Origin: CBDUEF01 sp018063485
GTDB lineage: Bacteria; Pseudomonadota; Alphaproteobacteria; Rhodobacterales; Rhodobacteraceae
Assembly (NCBI GenBank): GCA_037045435.1
Contig: JBAOID010000035.1
Location: forward strand, 1 to 9,172
Direction of reading: 5' to 3'
Length of the DNA: 9,172 nucleotides
Each line of letters begins with the position of its first letter. The first letter of the stretch is position 1. Of this stretch, positions 5,740 to 9,172 are shown piece after piece. The notes under the pieces are model-generated. The model saw nothing but the letters and a program-made list of their open reading frames with translations, made no database searches and was not told the DNA's origin. A program made the position numbers and the translations under genes.

Positions 5740-6180
5740 ATGACCAAACTGACCGAAACCCAGACCATCATCCTGAGCGCCGGTGCCCAGCGCCCCGACA
5801 ACATCGCCCTGCCGCTGCCCAAGGGGCTGGCTGGGTGCGGCGGCGCAAGATGGCCGTGACCAAGATGATCGAACGCGGCTGGCTGCAGGAGGTCGACGCC
5901 AACCTGCGCCGGGGCGAACCGCTTTGGCGCGAAACCGGCGACGGCCACGGCACCACGCTGGTGGTCACCGACGCCGGGCTGCTGGCCATCGGGATCGAGC
6001 CGGTGGTGGTGAAGACGGTGGCTGCGACCACAGCCGAACACTGCGTCCGAGACGCCGGACGCCAAGCCGCCGACGCCAGCGCGCCGGGACCAAGCAGGCG
6101 CATGCTGATCGCGCATGCTTGCAAGCGCCCGAGGGTGCCACCATCGACGAGATCGTCGCGGCGACGGGATGGCTGGCGCA
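5740..6180 (+). pseudogene. DUF3489 domain protein, frameshifted and cut by the RIT element
   Basis: The start is the ATG at 5740 after GGGGAA. The N-terminus MTKLTETQTIILSAGAQRPD then NIALPLPKGLAG is in one frame. From about 5830 KMAVTKMIERGWLQEVDA, GTTLVVTDAGLLAIGIEPVV lie in a second. ETPDAKPPTP (about 6049) returns to the first, and GTKQAH plus LQAPEGATIDEIVAATGW (about 6088-6170) sit in the third. The last stretch is the DUF3489 hallmark, a short winged-helix-like segment normally followed by HTVRG and a lysine-rich tail. Here it ends at GWLAH and runs into the terminal repeats of the recombinase element at 6180. Intact relatives are about 150-200 residues. Function is unknown; a DNA-binding role is inferred only from the helix-turn-helix-like shape. 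Confidence 0.75.
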
Positions 6181-6209
6181 TTATGCCGATGTCCCGATTA
6201 TGCCGATGT
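6180..6209 (+). repeat. RIT terminal direct repeats (2 x 13 bp)
   Basis: ATTATGCCGATGT occurs at 6180-6192 and again at 6197-6209, separated by CCCG. The first copy starts where DUF3489 coding similarity stops, so it marks the outer element edge and is a probable recombinase binding site. Confidence 0.7.
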
Positions 6210-6230
6210 AGTGCTGTAAGCCATTGTTTC

Positions 6231-6253
6231 TGGTGGGGCTCGCTGTGGTGGGG
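6231..6253 (+). repeat. TGGTGGGG direct repeat inside the RIT end
   Basis: TGGTGGGG occurs at 6231-6238 and 6246-6253, 15 bases apart, between the 13-bp direct repeats and their inverted copy. It could be an accessory binding site. Confidence 0.4.
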
Positions 6254-6263
6254 TCGGCATAAT
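6254..6263 (-). repeat. Inverted copy of the RIT terminal repeat
   Basis: TCGGCATAAT is the reverse complement of ATTATGCCGA, the first 10 bases of the direct repeats. It overlaps by one base the stop codon of the last recombinase gene (TGA, 6263-6265). Confidence 0.65.
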
Positions 6264-7252
6264 CAGAGGGCTTCCAGGAAGGCGAGGAGTTTGTCGTTCG
6301 GTCTGAAGCGGCCGGGTTTGGTCGTGATCGGGGCTGTTCTTGCCAAGGCGCGCTCCTTGATCTGCAGATCCGCGTGCAGGTAGATTTGGGTTGTTTCGAT
6401 CTGTTCGTGGCCGAGCCAGAGCGCGATCACGGATGTATCGATGCCGGCCTGCAGCAATCGCATCGCGGCCGAGTGGCGCAGGACATGCATGCTCACGGAC
6501 TTTTGCGCCAGCGACGGACAGGCGTCGGTGGCTTTCTGGACATACTTGGCAAGTCTGTGCTCGAGAGCATCGCGGCTGAGGGCGCGGCCGGTCTGCGTGG
6601 GGAACAGTGGGGCCGCTGGCTGACCGGCGCGCTCGGCCAGCCAGACCCGCAGATGGGCGATGGTGCCCGAGGTCAGTGGCGTGATCCGCTGCTTTCGCCC
6701 CTTGCCGTGGCAACTCACATGCGCGCCAGCGCCGAGATGGACATCGCGGCAGCACAGACCGATCAGTTCGGAGGCGCGAAGCCCCGTCTGCACTGCAAGG
6801 GCGAACAGCGCCACGTCGCGCCGCCCGGTCCATGTCATTCGATCCGGGACGGCGAGAAGCGCTCCCAATTCCGGTTCCGTCAGCCAGGTCACCAGCCGCC
6901 GATCAAAACGCTTCGGTGGAATGGCCAGAACCCGTTCGATGGTGGCGGCCTGTTCAGGATGGCGCAGGGCGGCATAGCGGAACAGGGACCGGATCGCGGC
7001 CAGTCGGGCGTTGCGGGTGCGCACGCCGTTCTGTCGCTCGCGCTCCAGATGGTCGAGGAAGGCACCGATCAGCGGCGCATCGATGTCGTCGATGTCGAGC
7101 TTGCCCGGTGCCTTGCCGTGCCGCTCCGACGCGAAGATCAGGAGCAGCCGCAACGTGTCGCGATAGGCCTGAACCGTGTTCGGGCTGACCTGGCGCTGGC
7201 GGACGAGGCGATCGGTGAAGAACGCCTGCAGGGTGGTGGCCAGCGCACTCAT
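6263..7252 (-). CDS. ritC: Tyrosine recombinase, third gene of the RIT trio
   Basis: This 329-residue integrase-family protein has an N-terminal SAM-like core-binding domain (about 5-100, SPNTVQAYRDTLRLLLIFAS) and a C-terminal catalytic domain (about 120-305). The full active-site set is visible: R159 (TGLRASEL), K184 (GKGRKQR), H256 and R259 (HVLRHSAAMRLL), H282 (GHEQIETTQIYLH) and the nucleophile Y291. The ATG at 7250-7252 overlaps the upstream stop as ATGA, so translation is coupled. The stop codon touches the element's inner terminal repeat. It should cut and rejoin the element's DNA together with its two partners. It is intact, unlike most neighbouring non-RIT genes. ritC follows RIT naming by order. 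Confidence 0.9.
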   Translation of the reverse strand: MSALATTLQAFFTDRLVRQRQVSPNTVQAYRDTLRLLLIFASERHGKAPGKLDIDDIDAPLIGAFLDHLERERQNGVRTRNARLAAIRSLFRYAALRHPEQAATIERVLAIPPKRFDRRLVTWLTEPELGALLAVPDRMTWTGRRDVALFALAVQTGLRASELIGLCCRDVHLGAGAHVSCHGKGRKQRITPLTSGTIAHLRVWLAERAGQPAAPLFPTQTGRALSRDALEHRLAKYVQKATDACPSLAQKSVSMHVLRHSAAMRLLQAGIDTSVIALWLGHEQIETTQIYLHADLQIKERALARTAPITTKPGRFRPNDKLLAFLEAL

Positions 7253-8169
7253 GCGTCACCCGCCAGGTGGCGCTCGAGCCTTTCACCTGCCAGGCCCAGT
7301 AGTTCCGGCGCCGCCGATAGGTACCAGTAGGTATCGCCAGGATCGGCATGGCCGAGATAGGTGGACAGGATCGCGAGGCGGGAACCGGGCCCGCCCGCCC
7401 GGTAGTCGTCTGCGATGGTGCTGACGGCGAAGCTGTGCCGAAGGTCGTGGATCCGGGGTCGGCATACCGCGGAGCGCGGAACGATAGCGCAGTGATGCAG
7501 AAGCTTGTGGAAGACCCAGTGCACGGTTCCATAGCGCAGCCGTTTGCCGCGCGAACTGATCAGCAGGACCTGCGGCCCCCCAGGACGGGGTCGGTCGTCA
7601 CGGCGCAGGTAGTTGTCCAACGTCGCGACGGTCGTCGGGTGCAGCGGCAAGGCGCGGGCCTTGTCGAATTTGCCATGTCTGATCGTCAGGATGCCGCTGT
7701 CCGCGTCAAAATCGCCCTGATCGAGGGCGATTGCCTCGCCTACCCGCATGCCGGTCACCGCCAGAAGGCCGATCAAGGTCCGATAGGTCGCCTGCACATG
7801 TGGTCCGCGCAGGATCGCGGTCGCTTGCATCAGTGCCACAATCTCCGGCGGCGTGTAGAGATAGGGCGTTGCGCGCCGCGTCTGTGCGGGCAGAAGGTCG
7901 GCAGGCGGCACCTCGGTCCTTTGGTCGAGCGTGCGCAGGTGCCGGGCGAAGAGGCGAACCTCGGCTAGCCGTCTTGATGTCCAGATCGCGGCGGCATCCA
8001 CAGGCAGGGTCGCCCAGGCCAGCGCCGTCTCGGTCCGGACATGGGTCTCGCCGCGTTCGGCCGCAAAGGCGGTGAACTGGCCAAGAAGCCGCTCGGCCTT
8101 GTCCATCTTGTAGCCGAGGGCGCGCCGCATGGTCAGATAGTCGGCAAGGGCATCACGCAGGTGGCTCAT
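7249..8169 (-). CDS. ritB: Tyrosine recombinase, second gene of the RIT trio
   Basis: The start chosen is the ATG at 8167-8169 (306 residues). It overlaps the previous gene's TGA as ATGA and has GGAGGG about 6 bases upstream. An in-frame ATG at 8187 would add 6 residues but has no such signal. The N-terminal core-binding region starts MSHLRDALADYLTMRRALGY. The catalytic residues are R142 (VTGMRVGEA), K167 (RHGKFDKAR), H241 and R244 (IHDLRHSFAV), H274 (YLGHADPGDT) and Y283 of TYWYL, placed 9 residues after the histidine as in the other two proteins. The TYWYL form of the nucleophile motif sets it apart from the first and third genes, as expected for distinct RIT subfamilies. The frame is intact. 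Confidence 0.9.
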   Translation of the reverse strand: MSHLRDALADYLTMRRALGYKMDKAERLLGQFTAFAAERGETHVRTETALAWATLPVDAAAIWTSRRLAEVRLFARHLRTLDQRTEVPPADLLPAQTRRATPYLYTPPEIVALMQATAILRGPHVQATYRTLIGLLAVTGMRVGEAIALDQGDFDADSGILTIRHGKFDKARALPLHPTTVATLDNYLRRDDRPRPGGPQVLLISSRGKRLRYGTVHWVFHKLLHHCAIVPRSAVCRPRIHDLRHSFAVSTIADDYRAGGPGSRLAILSTYLGHADPGDTYWYLSAAPELLGLAGERLERHLAGDA

Positions 8170-9172
8170 AGCGCGCCCTCCGGCCATGGGCGCGCGATCA
8201 GGCGCAGGGTGTCGCGGTCGACCTTGGCATAGATCGCCGTGGTCTCGGTGCGGCGGTGGCGCAGGATCTGACCGATTTCCGGCAAGGAAGCACCGGCCCG
8301 CAACAACTCCGTTGCCGCGGTGTGACGCAGGCGATGGGCGTGGACGCGTCCCAAATCTGCGCGTTTGGCTGCATCCGCCACGATGCCGCTTACACGGGAA
8401 GCCCCAAGGGCATGATGGGGCGCAAAATGCCGGACGAATACGGTCCGGCCCAAGGCGTCCGCAGGCCGGGCGTGGCGCAGATATTCTGCCAGTCGGCGGC
8501 CAACATCCGGCGGAAGAGGAAGCCGCTCATGACAATTGCCCTTGCCGCGCACGCGGATCGTGCCCGCGCGCCAGTCGATGTCATCGAGTTCGAGCCGCGC
8601 CACCTCGTCGCGCCGCAAGCCGAGGCGGATCAGCAGGGTCAGGATGGCCAGATCGCGGTCGCCAACAACCGTACCGGCATCGCAGGCCGCAAGCAGACGC
8701 CGAACCTGATCGGGTTCAAGCCCTTTGGGTAACCCCGCCAGTCGGCGGCGCAGGACGGTTGGCACAGCCGAGACGAGCGCGCGTTCCGTCACGCCCTGCA
8801 CATGCAGAAAGCCAAGTAACGACCGCAGCGCCGTAATCGTCAGCTTCGCTACCCCGCCATTCAGACTCGGGCAAAACTTGACCACGAAGGAGGTGACATC
8901 GCCTGCGGTCAGGCTCCCGAGGACAAGACCATCGGCTGACAGCCTGCGGTCCAGAAACGGGCGCAGGCAATCGCAGTATCGAAGGGCAGTCACCGGGACC
9001 AGCCCACGTTCCGCGATCAGAAACTTCTGGTAACGGTTCAGGACCTCCGCAACAGGACCGCCCAGCACCGGGGCTTCGGCCACTGGAACCAGCCCCAGAT
9101 CGCGCAAATGGTCGAGAATGGGGCCAAGTGCCTTGCGCGTCTTCAGCCTGCGCACGCCAGCGGCATACGGCC
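8166..9172 (-). CDS. ritA: Tyrosine recombinase, first gene of the RIT trio (5' end outside window)
   Basis: The reading frame ends with TGA at 8166-8168 and stays open to the window edge. A GTG at 9153-9155 is possible, but the upstream codons (PYAAG before VRRLKTRKALGP) look like continuing protein, so the real start is probably further out and the whole protein about 400 residues. Counting from that GTG, the core-binding domain is about 38-135 (NRYQKFLIAERGLVPVTALR). The active site shows R181 (GLRRDEVARL), K205 (RGKGNCHERLPLP), H274 and R277 (HAHRLRHTAATELL), H300 (ILRHRRTETTAIY) and Y309. It would lead the co-translated trio; the promoter must lie beyond 9172. Confidence 0.88.
   Translation of the reverse strand, partial: PYAAGVRRLKTRKALGPILDHLRDLGLVPVAEAPVLGGPVAEVLNRYQKFLIAERGLVPVTALRYCDCLRPFLDRRLSADGLVLGSLTAGDVTSFVVKFCPSLNGGVAKLTITALRSLLGFLHVQGVTERALVSAVPTVLRRRLAGLPKGLEPDQVRRLLAACDAGTVVGDRDLAILTLLIRLGLRRDEVARLELDDIDWRAGTIRVRGKGNCHERLPLPPDVGRRLAEYLRHARPADALGRTVFVRHFAPHHALGASRVSGIVADAAKRADLGRVHAHRLRHTAATELLRAGASLPEIGQILRHRRTETTAIYAKVDRDTLRLIARPWPEGAL

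Larger units (their letters stand above)
6180..9172 (-). mobile_element. Recombinase-in-trio (RIT) element, one end and most of the gene trio
   Basis: Three consecutive tyrosine recombinase genes on the reverse strand overlap by 4 bases at each junction. They end at a terminus with repeated motifs (6180-6263), and the whole interrupts a DUF3489 gene. Three adjacent, different integrase-family genes in fixed order with overlapping ends is the defining layout of RIT elements. The far end and the start of the first gene lie beyond 9172, so length, second terminus and target duplication cannot be judged. Confidence 0.85.

Noticed and set aside
5451..6116. Reverse-strand open frame opposite the small-gene run (also 4812-5441)
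   Set aside because: The forward frames carry family motifs (DUF6900, DUF3489) and ribosome-binding sites. The reverse frames are low-complexity shadows.
6374..7330. 318-codon forward frame opposite ritC
   Set aside because: It is a shadow of the recombinase gene, which has the full catalytic set on the other strand.
6180..9172. Integron or phage integrase module
   Set aside because: There are three different tandem recombinases with ATGA overlaps and a repeat-bearing end, but no attC-like cassette array and no phage genes. The RIT layout fits better.

Overview
The window looks like accessory DNA from a GC-rich alphaproteobacterium, most likely of the Rhodobacteraceae (Paracoccus/Rhodobacter/roseobacter type). 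The assignment rests on base composition, on the insertion-sequence types (IS3/IS407-like, IS256, IS66), on the small DUF6900/DUF3489 gene neighbourhood and on the sorbosone-dehydrogenase-like gene. It is inference from sequence style, not a database match. Almost everything is either mobile DNA or a fragment of a gene broken by mobile DNA; no tRNA, rRNA or CRISPR was seen.

Left part (1-3957). An IS3-family left end with an intact OrfA (70-333) runs into a short OrfB remnant. That remnant is fused at about 379/380 to the reverse-strand start of a polar amino-acid ABC transporter ATPase, which is followed upstream by the C-terminal third of its partner permease (507-778). An IS256-family element (779-2191, reverse strand) cuts the permease. 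Next to it, in opposite orientation, lies a 5'-truncated second copy (2192-3037). Together they form an 846-bp near-perfect inverted repeat around a 567-bp spacer. Both copies carry the same 37-bp palindromic insertion that splits the transposase. The second copy in turn truncates a PQQ-type sugar (sorbosone) dehydrogenase gene (3038-3918, reverse), which also has several frameshifts.

Middle (3958-6180). An IS66-family 3' end with a broken TnpC (4061-4684, reverse) is followed by about 390 bp without a convincing gene but with an AT-rich, promoter-like stretch. Then comes a forward run of four small, tightly packed genes: DUF6900 (frameshifted), an unknown (frameshifted), an intact 74-residue protein, and DUF3489 (several frameshifts).

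Right part (6180-9172). The DUF3489 gene is cut at about 6180 by the most intact object in the window. This is three overlapping, reverse-strand tyrosine recombinase genes with complete catalytic residue sets, ATGA stop/start overlaps, and an end made of two direct 13-bp repeats plus an inverted copy that overlaps the last stop codon. This is the architecture of a recombinase-in-trio (RIT) element. Its first gene runs off the window, so only one end of the element is visible.

How it fits together: resident genes and older IS elements are decayed by small indels and truncations, while the RIT trio is free of frameshifts over nearly 3 kb. That suggests the RIT is the youngest arrival in a plasmid- or island-like insertion hotspot.
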